DNA of 45,000 nt from Symbiodinium natans (GCA_905221605.1 CAJNDS010000071.1:1-45000), one strand, 5' to 3'. Positions 9,971-19,525 are shown, counted from the stretch's first letter. Numbers and translations are program-made. Notes: generated by a model from the sequence alone, not told the origin.

Positions 9971-10047
9971 AAGAAAATGTAACGTTTGCCCTAAACCCTA
10001 AACCCTACACCCTTCTTAAACCCCAAGCCCTAAACCCTAAACCCTGG
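9968..10047. repeat. CCCTAAA block
   Basis: Several CCCTAAA units with ACACCC and AAGCCC variants. It faces the TTTAGGG-type block at 10150-10440, giving a C-rich block followed by a G-rich block about 100 bases later. That is the polarity expected around an exon, but I see no convincing frame between them. Confidence 0.85.
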
Positions 10048-10149
10048 TTCAGGAACGGTTTTCGGGCTTCCTTATTTCCGCATGAAGCTATGCGAGATCC
10101 AAGGTGGATGCGCTGTCGTCGAGTCTCGGCTGCACATACCGCTCGATTC

Positions 10150-10440
10150 GGTTCTTTTAGGGGTTTAGGGTCTTGGGTGTGGGTTTGAGGGCTTAGGGTC
10201 AGGGCTATAGGGTTTTGGGTTTAGGGGTTTTAGGATTAGGGTTTGGGGTTTTGGAGTTTAGGGTTTAGGGTTTTTGGGGCTATAGGGTTTAGGGATTTTA
10301 GGGTTTAGGGTTTTACGGTTTAGGGAGTTTAGGGTTAGGGTTGTATGGTTTAGGGTTACAGGGTTTAGGGGTTATAGGGTTTAGGGGTTAGAGGGTGTAG
10401 GGTTTAAGGGTGAGTGGGTCATAGGGTCTAGGGGTTAGGG
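10150..10440. repeat. Degenerate TTTAGGG block
   Basis: Nearly 300 bases of TTTAGGG variants (TTTTAGGG, TATAGGG, TTTTGGG, TTACAGGG), much more diverged than the perfect blocks further right. It continues weakly to about 10680, where it is interrupted by a G run of about 25 (10608-10633). Confidence 0.9.
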
Positions 10441-10744
10441 CTTCATTGCAAGTTCTCTGGCTGATTGGCTCCCGCAGTCCAGATGCCAAAAAACGGGTTA
10501 GGGGTTACAGGGTCACAGGGTTCAGGGTTATAGGATTTAGGGTTTGTACTCGTACATGTTTGTACGGTAACAGGGTCTAGGTTTTTTTTGTTTTGTGTTT
10601 TTGTTTTTGGGGGGGGGGGGGGGGGGGGGGGGGTTAGGCTTATAGGGTTTAGGGTTATAGGGTTCAAGGGCTTAGGTCCCAAGGGTTGGTTCCCCAACAA
10701 CTCCCTTTAGCCCCCCTTAGGAGTTTTTTTTTCAATGTTTGCTG

Positions 10745-10752
10745 GTATAAAA
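10745..10752 (+). promoter_or_regulatory. TATAAAA-like motif upstream of a start codon
   Basis: TGGTATAAAAACC lies about 70 bases upstream of the ATG at 10818 and just after a T9 run. Dinoflagellates are generally thought to lack a classical TATA box and to use T-rich boxes, so this may be chance. It is noted because it precedes the only clear N-terminal exon. Confidence 0.2.
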
Positions 10753-10817
10753 ACCGAATGGAACACTCAGCATACTACTTCCATTAAGGTTCCAAGGGAG
10801 TATAGCTCCAAGCAGCC

Positions 10818-10920
10818 ATGGGCCGGAGCTTTGTCAGGTCTACGATGACAGCTTACGCTGTTCTCTTGATCGCTGGCATGCCCAACAATGTGGCGAGTGC
10901 GAAACTTGGGCCTCAGCAAG
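10818..10920 (+). CDS. First exon encoding an N-terminal signal peptide
   Basis: ATG at 10818 sits in CAGCCATGG, a good eukaryotic start context. The product begins MGRSFVRSTMTAYAVLL, then IAGMPNNVASAKLG: a short basic n-region, a hydrophobic core of about 12 residues and an Ala-Ser-Ala cleavage site. The exon ends GCAAG|GTGACA, a near-ideal donor, one base into a codon. The protein is therefore predicted to enter the secretory route; in dinoflagellates that includes plastid-targeted proteins. Downstream exons were not identified: the next sequence is a TTTAGGG block (10939-11010). Confidence 0.6.
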
Positions 10921-11244
10921 GTGACAAAGCAAAGCATCTAGGGTTTAGGGTTTAGGGTTTAGGGTTCCGGGTTTAGGGCTTGGGGCTTAGGGCTTCGGGC
11001 TTAGGGCTTAGGGTTTGCAGTCCAGGTTTCGGGAAGCAACTGGTCTCGCAGCATGGAACCCTTGGCTGTTCAGGGTGTCGAATCTCGGGGCGGGTTTGAG
11101 ATGCAAAGGCTTGTGCGCGAGTGTCTGTGAACGACCCATGTACCCGCGGGGATGACTGAACATCCTCAAATGCGGCGGTGGTGGACATTCCAAATCTAAT
11201 TAGCCCCTAGACCCTAAACCTCTCTTACCTATATAATTTCTAGA

Positions 11245-11575
11245 CCTTGGGGAGTTATTGGGCAAGGTCATCGTTTTACTGGGCAAGGTCGTCTTTTTAT
11301 TGGGCAAGGTCATTCGGTCCAACAAACGACCTTGTGCCCAGTACAAATGTGACCTTCGACGTGAAGGTCATCTTTTTTATTGGGCGGGGCCATCTGTTTT
11401 TATTGGGTTTTGGGTTTTGGGTTTAGGGTTTAGATTTTAGGGTTTAGGGTTTAGGGCATATTTATTTACTGGGCAAGGTCATCGTTTTATTGGGCAAGGC
11501 CATCGGGCAAGGTCATAAATTCATGTTGGGCAAGGCCGTAAGGTCCAACAAACGACCTTGTGCCCAGTAAACATG
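11245..11575. repeat. GGGCAAGGTC-type clustered repeat
   Basis: ATTGGGCAAGGTCATCGTTTT and variants occur at least seven times in direct orientation. The complement ACGACCTTGTGCCCAGTA occurs twice (about 11327 and 11552). A TTTAGGG block (11405-11458) separates the two halves. The mixture of direct and inverted copies could fold into large hairpins. A second family (CTGGGCTGGCTTTAGGG) follows at 11580-11750. Confidence 0.8.
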
Positions 11576-12000
11576 TGACCCCTGGGCTGGCTTTACGGTT
11601 CTGGCTTTAGGGTTTATGGTGTACTCTGGGCGGGGTTTATATAGGTTGCACTCTGGGCTACTCTGAGGTGCCTGGGCTGGCTTTAGGGTTTAGGCCCTAC
11701 TCTGGGCTGGCTTTGAGGCTGGGCTGGCTTAAGGGTTTAGCCTACTCTGGTCTGGCTTTTCGCAAATTTAGTCCGTAGATAGTGGGACACAAAGCAAATT
11801 TTGACCCTATATAGTAGGACACTGAGCAATTTTGATTCTCTATGGTGGGTTTCAGGATGTTGTCTGTCTTGTCGCCTCACCGAAAATAGAAATGTAAATG
11901 AAATGCTTTCTCAGTTATGGGACTCTTTGGACGGGCGGGTATTTTTCCAACACTCGAGTAATTGCTCGACTCGTGAATGCTTGGACTTGAGATGCTGAAC

Positions 12001-12125
12001 CCTAAGCCCTAAACCCTAAAGGCCCTAAACCCTAAAGCACCTGAACCTTAAACCCTGAACCCTAAACCCTAAAGCCTAAACCCTAAACCCTAAACCCGAA
12101 ACCCTAAACCCTAAACCCTAAGCCC
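12001..12125. repeat. CCCTAAA block
   Basis: About 15 units, roughly half perfect. It is followed by unique sequence with exon-like frames (12126-12405) and then a TTTAGGG block (12408-12440), the C-rich / unique / G-rich order seen around exons across the window. Confidence 0.9.
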
Positions 12126-12223
12126 TACCGGACAGGCCCGATTCCTTGAGCTCAGTCCTGAGATGGCGCCGAACTAAGGAAACTCGCGGTGCAGCAAACA
12201 GTCAAGGAGGACTTTGTAGCTGA

Positions 12224-12305
12224 GTGAGTACACTTTACACTTATTGGGATTCTAGAATCTCTACAAAACCAAAAGTGTACACTTTTTTGGGGCTTATGAA
12301 CTCAG
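12224..12305 (+). repeat. Putative 82-nt intron with small inverted repeat
   Basis: Begins with the consensus donor GTGAGTACACTTTACAC and ends GGGGCTTATGAACTCAG. The 5' part contains GTACACTTTACACTT and the 3' part AAAAGTGTACACTTTT, which are complementary. Flanking sequence is exon-like (GEVAPKDGVVVLVHQ downstream in one frame), but I could not join the two sides in a unique frame, so the exons are not called. Confidence 0.4.
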
Positions 12306-12668
12306 CAACTGAGAGGAAGAAGGCGAGGTTGCTCCCAAGGATGGAGTGGTCGTCTTGGTGCATCAACAGCATCTCCATGTGCCAGCAGAAAATCCTTTTT
12401 AGACAGGGGTTTAGGGTTTAGGGTTTAGGGTTTAGGGTTAGACAGGGGAAAGCTGTTGGTGCTACTTTGTCCCATACCTTGGGTAGTAAGAACCCCCTAC
12501 GCTTCGGGCTAGCTCATTGCTTTCTTGCGGGTCAAGTGAGGTATTGGGGGAACATACCGTGCCTGGGCGAGCCGAGCAGCCTTTTCAACGACTTTTTATT
12601 CCTACCCAAACCCTGAAAGGAAAACGTGAGACCATCCTTTTGGGGTACCCCGGGCTTCTCCTGTTGAG

Positions 12669-12851
12669 AAGTGCAGAAGATGCGTGAAGAGCGGAGCCAG
12701 GTACATTACTCAGCACATCGCCGCAAGCATCTTTAACTTTGGAGGCGGATTCATCCAAAACAAAACTGACCGGATCATCGTGCGAAGCTGTCCGCAGCTA
12801 GGCCGCAAAGAGAGCACGATTCGATTTCTTCAGTTGTGGGGTCAGGATTAA
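12669..12851 (+). CDS. Coding exon, unknown protein
   Basis: Follows CTGTTGAG and reads KCRRCVKSGARYITQHI, AASIFNFGGGFIQN, KTDRIIVRSCPQLG and RKESTIRFLQLWGQD before TAA at 12849. TGGG|GTCAGG just before the stop could be a donor. A small exon (12862-12897, SLRTLLWTHLT) may lie between this and the exon at 12984; that small exon ends AA|GTTCGC, which joins the 12984 exon in phase to give LTKNLQQLL. The link from 12851 to 12862 is not resolved. Confidence 0.55.
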   Translation, partial: KCRRCVKSGARYITQHIAASIFNFGGGFIQNKTDRIIVRSCPQLGRKESTIRFLQLWGQD

Positions 12852-12983
12852 GATGATTCAGTCGCTAAGGACTCTTCTGTGGACCCACCTTACCAAGTTC
12901 GCTCAACCCTAAACCCTGAACCCTGAACCCTAAACCCTGAACCCTAAACCCTAAACCCTAAACCCCAAACCTGAACCTGCCAG

Positions 12984-13236
12984 GAACCTGCAGCAACTCT
13001 TAGCCCACCTCCAAAAGTGGCTGCGCTGGTCGGGCACCATCCTCCTGAACGATGGCCAAAAGATGTCCACGTGGCAATATGCCCACTTCTGCGAGAAGCA
13101 GGGCGTACCTCGGCACATCGGGTTGTTTGGTTTTGAACCTGTTTTTCAGGGTGTTCGGCCGAACGCCCAACACCCCAAAACTTCGGCCATTTGGCGGAAA
13201 TGTGTTGCCCGGACTGCCCCTGCCCAGTTGTCGTAA
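12984..13236 (+). CDS. Terminal coding exon, unknown protein (83 codons)
   Basis: Follows a CCCTAAA block and ACCTGCCAG with one leading base. Reads NLQQLLAHLQKWLRW, SGTILLNDGQKMSTW, QYAHFCEKQGVPRHI, GLFGFEPVFQGVRPN and ends KCVARTAPAQLS before TAA. This is one of the longest uninterrupted exons in the window and has the composition of a folded domain rich in aromatics. I do not recognise it. A G run of about 25 lies 30 bases after the stop. Confidence 0.65.
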
Positions 13237-13979
13237 ATAAGCAAAGTCTCATCGGACGCATATGGGGGGGAGGGGGGGGGGGGGGGGGGGGGGCGCGTTT
13301 GCCTTGTCTCGAGAAAGGTAGCCGTAAAGCCTAAACCCTAAAGCCTAAACCCTGTTTGAAATCCTGTTCTCTTGGACTCGCCTTGACTCGCATCGAAGCA
13401 ATGTATTTCAGAACCCCCAGCGAGAAAGTCCCGTGTCAGAAGCAGAGCAGACAGCGCTGACTGCTGATTGTTTGCTAGCTGTTTAAAGCCTTGCTTGGAG
13501 TCATATCCATCGATATTCGTCATCGGCTTAGGGTTAGAACTGGTGCCTCATCTAAGATTCGCCCTGTGCCGCCCAATGCCCGCACGGCCCGCAACTCACT
13601 CACAGACAAGTAAGGATCATTCTGCAGTCTTCCGTGAATCAGAAACCTATCATGAACGACCGAGGTCCTTGCTTGTAAGGCTTGTGGTGCCCTTTCGTAA
13701 TACCATATGTAATGCCCAACAAACACACGATCATTGCACATCCAGAGAACCTTGGTCCGAACCTCCCTAGTTCCCTCCTATGCTGGTTGTGGGCTGCATT
13801 CTGCTCATTTTTGCCTTTGCTGCCAAATGTTGGCCCTACAAGACCCTAAACCCTAAACCCTAAACAAGTTGCCCTGCAGTGCGTCCGAGCGCCAGCCAGG
13901 CCCCCCCCCCCCCCCCCCTTGAAGACACTCCTAAACCCTAAACCCTAAACCCTAAACCCTAAACCCTCTAAGCCTGAAG

Positions 13980-14060
13980 ATGGCGAAGCCCGAAGAGGTC
14001 CCGGCCCTGGGCTTGGTTCCTGACGAAGATGTCAATGATGCCACAGTCATTAAGGACTAA
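13980..14060 (+). CDS. Short acidic coding exon
   Basis: Preceded by CCCTAAA copies and AAGCCTGAAG, and followed after TAA by the sequence GCGTTTAGGG. Reads MAKPEEVPALGLVPDED, then VNDATVIKD. The ATG at 13980 may be internal rather than a start. Either the TAA ends a gene or the exon ends at CGC|GTTTAG with the frame read differently. Exon status rests on composition and on the C-rich/G-rich flanks. Confidence 0.4.
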   Translation: MAKPEEVPALGLVPDEDVNDATVIKD

Positions 14061-14102
14061 ACCGCGTTTAGGGTTTAGGGTTTAGGGTTTATAGTTGTGT
14101 AT

Positions 14103-14209
14103 ATGGGCGGCTGTCAAATTTTGATCCCTTTTGGGGTACCCTAAAAAATGGTGCTAGATTATGATAGGATCCAAGAACGGGCCATAATTTTGACAACCAC
14201 CCATATGGG
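14103..14209. repeat. Inverted repeat (TATGGGCGGCTGTCAAA...)
   Basis: TATATGGGCGGCTGTCAAATT at the left faces AATTTTGACAACCACCCATA at the right, with inner arms TTTTGGGGTACCC... less well conserved. About 107 bases, the same length class as introns A and B, lying directly after a TTTAGGG block. Probably another member of the intron-like elements, but no reading frame test was possible. Confidence 0.6.
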
Positions 14210-14819
14210 TTCAGGGTTTATAGTTTAGGCTTAGGGGTGTTGAGGGGTTGGAGGGGATAGAGTTTTGGGTGGGCCGGTGTTTAGAGTTCAGGGTCGCAAT
14301 TCTTCAGGGGATTCTAGGTCCCTAAACCCTAAACCCTAAACCCTAAACCCTACACCCTTTGGCTAGATTTAGGGACAACATGCTAGGAGTGACACGCTGT
14401 ACCTTCTTTTTGCCGGGATCCTGGAGGGGGGGGGGGGGTGGGGGGCGGTTACCTGCGTTTATTGCCAGCGTCGTCCATTTTAACAGAACTACATGGAAGT
14501 GTCCGGGGTCTCTGCACTTGAAGCCTGAACCCTAAACTCTAAACCCTATACCCTAAACCCTAAACCCTAAACCCTGGACTCAAACCTTGTGCCCTGCAGC
14601 TCGTGGCCCCTCCACCCACCACCCAGCCGAAGTCCCCCACCCTGAACCCTAAACCCCATCCCCTAAACCAAACCCTTTTCCCTACACCCTAAACCCTAAA
14701 CCCTAAACAGTTGCTCCGACTCAGAGATAGCGCCGAGTAAACCCTAAACCCTAAACCCTAAACCCTAAAACCCCAAACCCCAAACCCCACCCCAAACCCT
14801 AAACCAACCCCTACACCAG

Positions 14820-14932
14820 GACCTCATGCTCTATGCCCTGAACCTGAAAGCTGATACGACGGCATCGCTGCTTCAGCTGGCCACTCAATGCATCTACAAG
14901 GCCGCCACCCCTTTGCTTGCCGGCTTCGGGGG
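14820..14932 (+). CDS. Coding exon bordered by CCCTAAA and a G run
   Basis: Follows CTACACCAG and reads DLMLYALNLKADTTAS, LLQLATQCIYKAAT, PLLAGFG. The frame then enters a G homopolymer (14929-14956); the first GT lies at GGGGGTGGGCG. Upstream is a CCCTAAA-type block (14738-14815), downstream a perfect TTTAGGG block. Helical, leucine-rich composition; family unknown. Confidence 0.55.
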
Positions 14933-14983
14933 GGGGGGGGGGGGGGGGGGGGGGGGTGGGCGTGTCTGAGAGTTTTGGGTTAG

Positions 14984-15062
14984 GGTTTAGGGTTTAGGGT
15001 TTAGGGTTTAGGGTTTAGGGTTTAGGGTTTAGGGTTTAGGGTTTAGGGTTTAGGGTTTAGGG
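14984..15062. repeat. TTTAGGG block, 11 near-perfect units
   Basis: Perfect head-to-tail heptamers directly after a G run. G-rich strand on top, as at other positions following an exon. A second block of about 13 units lies at 15247-15336. Confidence 0.97.
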
Positions 15063-15063
15063 A

Positions 15064-15165
15064 CCTTCATGTGGTCCTGAAGTCTGGGCCCTTGAAGTGT
15101 ATAGGGTATACAAGGTGCATATAAGGGATCCCCTTTTGAGGGCCCATACTTTTAAGGAGCCATGT
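15064..15165. repeat. Inverted-repeat element, family K (GTCCTGAAGTCTGGGCCC...)
   Basis: TGGTCCTGAAGTCTGGGCCC at the left faces GAGGGCCCATACTTTTAAGG at the right. A related element at 41275-41396 has ATGGTCCTGTAGTATGGGCC and AAGGGCCCATACATCAG. Both are attached to telomere-type blocks. Whether they are introns is untested. Confidence 0.55.
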
Positions 15166-15556
15166 AACACGGCGGGGGGCTGTTGGGCAAGGATGGCAAG
15201 GATGGATGTGCAAGCTACAAGCTGTTATGTCCACCGGCTGTCCAGGCAGCTTTAGGGTCTAAGGTTTAGGGTTTAGGGTTTAGGGTTTAGGGTTTAGGGT
15301 TTAGGGTTCAGGGTTTAGGGTTTAGGGTTTAGGGTTCTTCATCGGTGGAATCAAGAAGTCCTCATGAGTCAGCCTGGGGGAGGGGCTCTTGCCCGCCATT
15401 TCACGGCCTCTGAGTGCAAAGGGTATGTATGTATGCATGTCTGTCTGTTTGTCTGTCTGCCTCTGTGTGTGTGTGTGTATGTATTTCATACATACATGCA
15501 TACATACATACATACATGCATACACACTAAACGCATGCGTGTTTTGATTTTTGGTG

Positions 15557-16436
15557 ATGTCGGCCGACGTGCGCGACGTTGTTGCGCTGTTAGTTGCGAC
15601 GTTCCCTTCGTTGGAAAATGTCACCTTGACGTTTGGGGCCATCTTGAAGAGGGAGGGGCAGGGACTGCTCACTGAGCGGCCACTGTTCCGAAGAGAGACC
15701 TGCGCACACGCCACGATGCTACTTCTCAACACGAACCTTCCGCATCATTTCACGTCAGACATTCACCGGAGCTTCCAAAAGTTGCGTGGAATTCCGCGGT
15801 GATTCCATGAGATAATGAAGCGTTTAGGAGGCCATGAGGCTCGAGGAGCTGCAGCGCTGTAGTAACACACGAATTTGTCAAACACCAGAACTCTGTTTGG
15901 GCACACCTGCACTCAGCCTCACGAGCCTCCTTGCAGGTGGCCCAAAAAACCCAAAGCAGAAACCCTAAACCCTAAACCCTAAACCCGAAACCCCCCTTCC
16001 TCACAAGAAAGGCAACGATGACAACGGCCGTGATCAGGGCCGTGTCCTCCAAACCCGTCAACTCGGAGTCTCGGCAGAGTTTGGGCCGGCTCCAGAAGTT
16101 TGCTTCAGGGTTTAGGTTTTAGGGTTTAGGGTTTAGGGTTTAGGGTCCAGCCTTGAACCCGGGCCAAGGAAGTGGTAGGGCTGAGAGGGGCCGCTGGGAA
16201 GGTTTCTTAGAGGAGGTCCTGGCACTGGGGTAGCCCAAGCCAGCTTGCAAGGCTATAATCTTGGGAACCCTAAACCCTAAACCTTATGCCCTAAGCCCTA
16301 AACCCTAAACCCTAAACCGACGAACCCAGCTACACCAAGTCGGAAGGCCCTCAAGGACCATGGCAAAGACTACAGGGGCACGCAGACCCCTTGGGAAAGG
16401 ATCCTGAAACAGAACTTTGGGCAATTTAGGGACTAA
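15557..16436 (+). CDS. Three-exon gene with telomere-repeat introns, unknown protein
   Basis: Exon 1 (15557-15798) reads MSADVRDVVALLVATF, PSLENVTLTFGAIL, LLLNTNLPHHFTSDI and FQKLRGIP, ending CG|GTGATT. Exon 2 (16008-16109) follows CACAAG, completes CGA and reads KATMTTAVIRAVSSK, VNSESRQSLGRLQKFAS, ending GG|GTTTAGG. Exon 3 (16340-16436) follows CACCAAG, completes GGT and reads RKALKDHGKDYRGTQ, PWERILKQNFGQFRD to TAA at 16434. Both junctions are phase 2 and both agree. Predicted length is about 146 residues if ATG 15557 is the start; further exons may lie upstream, for example SQPGGGALARHF at 15367, separated by a TATG-rich self-complementary stretch. No family recognised. Confidence 0.65.
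16110..16339 (+). repeat. Intron bounded by inverted telomere repeats
   Basis: The intron opens with GTTTAGG followed by four more TTTAGGG-type units (16110-16145). It has about 120 bases of unique interior, then CCCTAAA units (16267-16317), and closes CCAGCTACACCAAG. Its ends are therefore complementary over roughly 35 bases. Excision joins exons 2 and 3 of the 15557-16436 gene in phase. It is the cleanest example of the telomere-bounded intron class. Confidence 0.75.
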
Positions 16437-16819
16437 AGGAGCCCTTTTAAGGGGTTCTTTAGGGGCTCTGGTAAAAAAAAATTAGGGGCGACTTAGCTAT
16501 TTAGGACTCTATAAGGTATAACAAGGGGTTTTATAGGGGAATGAGGTTAAGGGTGGGCCCCTCCGTATCCCCCTTAAGGCATGGCATATGGCACCTGTTC
16601 GAAAGGCATTGTAAGTTACCCTAGGTACACTTAAGTAAAAATCGAATTCCGGAGGTTGCTACGCAACCTCCTGCATGATGTCCTACTATTCTGAGGGCGG
16701 TCTTCCGCGCATTTGATGGTGACGTCATAGGATTTGAGAGAGAGGCGTTGTGCTTCTCAAGCCCTAAACAGCCCCAAGAGCCCTGAACTCCACAGATCAT
16801 GCAAACCCTACCTAGAACC

Positions 16820-16855
16820 CCCAGGTATATATCTATATATATATATATATATGAA
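16820..16855. repeat. TA-rich run
   Basis: ATATATCTATATATATATAT lies in a stretch (16440-17080) where I see no supported exon. The surrounding minus-strand frame (16621-17046) crosses this repeat and has no motif. Confidence 0.8.
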
Positions 16856-17082
16856 CCCATGAAGAACCCATGAACCTGCAAACGAGGTGGCGTGATGGGG
16901 GGTGGGTGAGGGGTGAGAAGGTGGGAAGGGGGGGCCCTGTTTATGCAGAATAGTATATTGGGGAGGTTACAGTAAACGGATCGTTTTCGGCTCCTTAAGT
17001 CATCTGCAGCCTGCTTTTTCCGCAAGGAGTTTGAGCGACAAAGCATGCATCAGAAGGCCTGATCTGCAACTCACAAAAGGGG

Positions 17083-17150
17083 CTTAGGGTTTAGGGTTTA
17101 GGGTTTAGGGTTTAGGGTTTAGGGTTTAGGGTTTAGGGTTTAGGGTTTAG
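17083..17150. repeat. TTTAGGG block, about 9 units
   Basis: Perfect heptamers, G-rich strand on top. The following 17150-17800 contains no frame I can support, one further TTTAGGG patch (17408-17430) and a G run (17640-17650). Confidence 0.97.
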
Positions 17151-17811
17151 TTTCCAAATAGAAATGACCGAAGAGCCTTGGGCCGTCTGAAGATCTGGCA
17201 AGCCCGGATCCCTAGATTTAGGTTTACACCATCTTCCTACCTTTGAGCTTCCTAAACTGACTAACCGAAATATTGAATTATCCCAAGCAATTACTATAGG
17301 CATACCGACCTTAAGACTCTAACGTGGATCCTTTCTGGGTGAAATGACGCTTTCTAGTATAGGCCAAAAGAGGTACTACACTACAGTCTTCGCGTTTCGA
17401 GTTCAGGGGGGTTTAGGGTTTAGGGTCTAGGGTGTTTCTCCCAACCTTTACCTGTGCAGCGTTTGTGAGTTAGGTTCGCGGGTTTCGAAGAAGGTTTGGG
17501 GTTTAGCCTTTTCCCTCGAGCCACCTTGAACCCTCAAAAAGAAGGATGTGTGCCTGAACTATTGGTGTATTTCCCTGGTTTAAGGGTCTAGGGGTTACTC
17601 GGTTACTCTGAGTAGGGTTAGTTAAGGCCCGGGGTGGGCTGGGGGGGGCACCAGGCCTCAAACCAACATCGTGGTACCAGCATGGCAGGATCAACATGAT
17701 CCCGACAGGTTTAGTGGAACCAACAACCACGCACTACACCCTCCTTCAAATCTAAGCCTGGCACCCCAAAAGTAAGAACCCAGTGAAGACCTTTGACTCT
17801 TCATTCTGTAG

Positions 17812-18003
17812 CTGGCAGCAAGCAACAGAACACATCTTGTCAGGCTCGATTTCTATGCAGCCTCGCCTTGCTGGACGATGCAAGTCAAGCCAGGCTCAAT
17901 CATTGGGTCACGACGAACGCGCATTTCAAGGCGGGTCTTATTGACGGGTCGAGGGAATTCTCCAGTGAGGGCATTGCTGATGGTAGAGGCTTTTCGAAGA
18001 GAT
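17812..18003 (+). CDS. Coding exon, unknown protein
   Basis: Follows the polypyrimidine acceptor CTCTTCATTCTGTAG. Reads SKQQNTSCQARFLCS, LALLDDASQARLNHW, VTTNAHFKAGLIDGS and REFSSEGIADGRGF, then runs into CACACA microsatellite with no clear donor. Charged, soluble-looking composition. The minus-strand alternative is also open but carries the repeat-encoded Cys/Val run. Confidence 0.55.
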
Positions 18004-18172
18004 ACGCATACACACACACATGTACGTGTGTATATATATATACATAAGATCAGACACGCGCGCACACTTTTGTCTGGGCATGAGCACATTGAACACATGA
18101 CTGTGTCTTCGCTGTGCATCAATCTGTGCCCAAACTCAAGAAGGCCCATGAGCAGACGAAGTATACTTGGAG

Positions 18173-18305
18173 GTTCATGGTACTTATCAACCAACTTTAT
18201 TTGTACTTGCAACTGTACCTATAACCATATCAGGGCACTTACGGGGCTTATAAGTGGGTTATAAGTACAGTTATAAGTGCTGAATAAGTACCATGAACCT
18301 CCAAG
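18173..18305. repeat. Inverted-repeat element, family C (GTTCATGGTACTTA...)
   Basis: TTGGAGGTTCATGGTACTTA at the left and TAAGTACCATGAACCTCCAA at the right are perfect complements. The copy can be read GT...AG on either strand. Interior GGGGCTTATAAGTGGGTTAT is shared with copies at 28957 and 29307. This is the best-conserved copy of the family. Confidence 0.85.
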
Positions 18306-18424
18306 TAGGTACCTTTGCATGGGGTTCGGGAGGGGGGTCTTCGTGCCACCCCTCCTAGTCCAACATGCTGAATGCCGAGACCACCATATCCAAGTGTTGC
18401 CCACACACACGCCAGGGCTTTCAG

Positions 18425-18562
18425 ATGTTATTGTAAGGCCGTCCAAAATGTCACCCAGGTCTTATGCCGGATACGAAAAGAGCTCGGGAAGACGCAGGAT
18501 TCAGTGTTCATCCGCTCGCGAGCTTTCATTGCAGTTAAGGCAGCCGTTCCTTGGCTTTCCAG
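18425..18562 (+). CDS. Coding exon, unknown protein
   Basis: Follows GGGCTTTCAG with one leading base and reads CYCKAVQNVTQVLCR, IRKELGKTQDSVFIR, SRAFIAVKAAVPWLS, ending TCCAG|GTCTGAAC. Both boundaries are consensus-like. Helix-forming composition, no recognised family. Confidence 0.55.
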
Positions 18563-18723
18563 GTCTGAACTGCCAGCTGCTTTCCACTGACTTTTTTTCT
18601 CGAGCCCATGCCAACCAGAGCGTCCGAAAGCTCACGCCCTAAACCCTCAAACCGAAACCCTGAAACCCCCAAACCCTAAGCCCTAAGCCCTGAAACCCTG
18701 AACCCTGAAACCCCGCATGTAAG

Positions 18724-18864
18724 GTCCCGGCGGATGGTGCATGGCACAGCTGGGACAGCATCCTGGGGCCGGATGGCCCTCTGGCGGCCTTCTGGAAAGA
18801 CGTGAAGAGATGGGTGGACGATGCTCGGCTTGGGGGCCCTGGGAGCCCCCCCATTAGGGCTTAG
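18724..18864 (+). CDS. Coding exon between C-rich and G-rich telomere-type blocks
   Basis: Follows CGCATGTAAG and reads VPADGAWHSWDSILG, PDGPLAAFWKDVKRW, VDDARLGGPGSPP before TAG at 18862, which lies inside TTAGGGCTTAGGG. Upstream is CCCTAAG/CCCTGAA, downstream TTTAGGG variants. Trp-rich, acidic. Whether TAG is a true stop or the exon ends just before it is not resolved. Confidence 0.55.
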   Translation, partial: VPADGAWHSWDSILGPDGPLAAFWKDVKRWVDDARLGGPGSPPIRA

Positions 18865-19123
18865 GGTTTATGGCTTGGGGTTTGGGGTTTAGGTTTAGGC
18901 TTCAGGGCTATAAGGACCTAAATCAGGGTCCAGCATTCACCGGAAAGGGCCTTAGGGTCTAGGGCTTAGGATTTAGGGTTTAAAGGCTTTAGGGCGTAGA
19001 GACCCCCCCCAATTTTGAAAACGCTCACAAGCCAGGCAGGGCCGCACACGACTAGCGGCTACGGCCACCTCCATGTAGTGCTATCTTTCTCCTGCAGTCA
19101 TTCCCACGAGTGTTTAAGCCTTG

Positions 19124-19225
19124 GTAGGCCAGGGGTGCCCTTTTTTTTGTTCGGGGTTCCCTATAAACAAAGCAATCAACCTAAAAGGGGTGCCCTTATG
19201 AAAGTATGGCTGCTGGGCTACCGAG
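19124..19225 (+). repeat. Inverted-repeat intron, family A
   Basis: Runs from GTAGGCCAGGGGTGCCC to GCTGGGCTACCGAG, 102 nt, with the family interior (GGGGTTCCCTATAA). Upstream exon-like sequence (GPHTTSGYGHLHVV, about 19036-19123) ends one base into a codon. Downstream AAGCTGCGTTATGCTAA completes it and ends at TAA, so this may be the last intron of a gene ending at 19240. The exons are short, so confidence in them is low. Confidence 0.65.
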
Positions 19226-19416
19226 AAGCTGCGTTATGCTAACCCTAAACCCTAAACCCTAAACCCTATACCCTATACCCTATAACCCTAAACCGTAAAC
19301 CCTAAACCCTAAACCCAAAACCCTAAAGCCAAGGACAGGTTTAACCTCACTGCGCCCTCAGAGTGGCACGCCGTTCCGGAGGCCCTCTTTCCCTCTTGCC
19401 CTACCTTAAGAACCCC

Positions 19417-19525
19417 CAAAACCCACTTTTTTTGTAGGTTACCTAAGAATCCTCTAAGGGGCTGTATAGCAACCCACTTTCCTGTAGGTTACCTAAGAAT
19501 CCTACAAGGGGCTGTATGGCGCACT
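19417..19525. repeat. Family J repeat, tandem copies
   Basis: GTAGGTTACCTAAGAATCCT followed by GGGGCTGTATGGC occurs twice 51 bases apart. A related element at 22459-22550 has arms TTAAGAACCCAAAACCTAC and GTGGGTTTGGGGCTCTTAA, showing that the family also carries terminal inverted repeats. Confidence 0.7.

Noticed and set aside
12001-12125. A true chromosome end
   Set aside because: Telomere units occur in both orientations in dozens of short blocks across 38 kb, with unique sequence between them. A chromosome end would be a single long array in one orientation running to the end of the sequence.
14984-15336. CRISPR-like array of repeats and spacers
   Set aside because: The repeats are 7 bases, head-to-tail without spacers, and the genome is eukaryotic.
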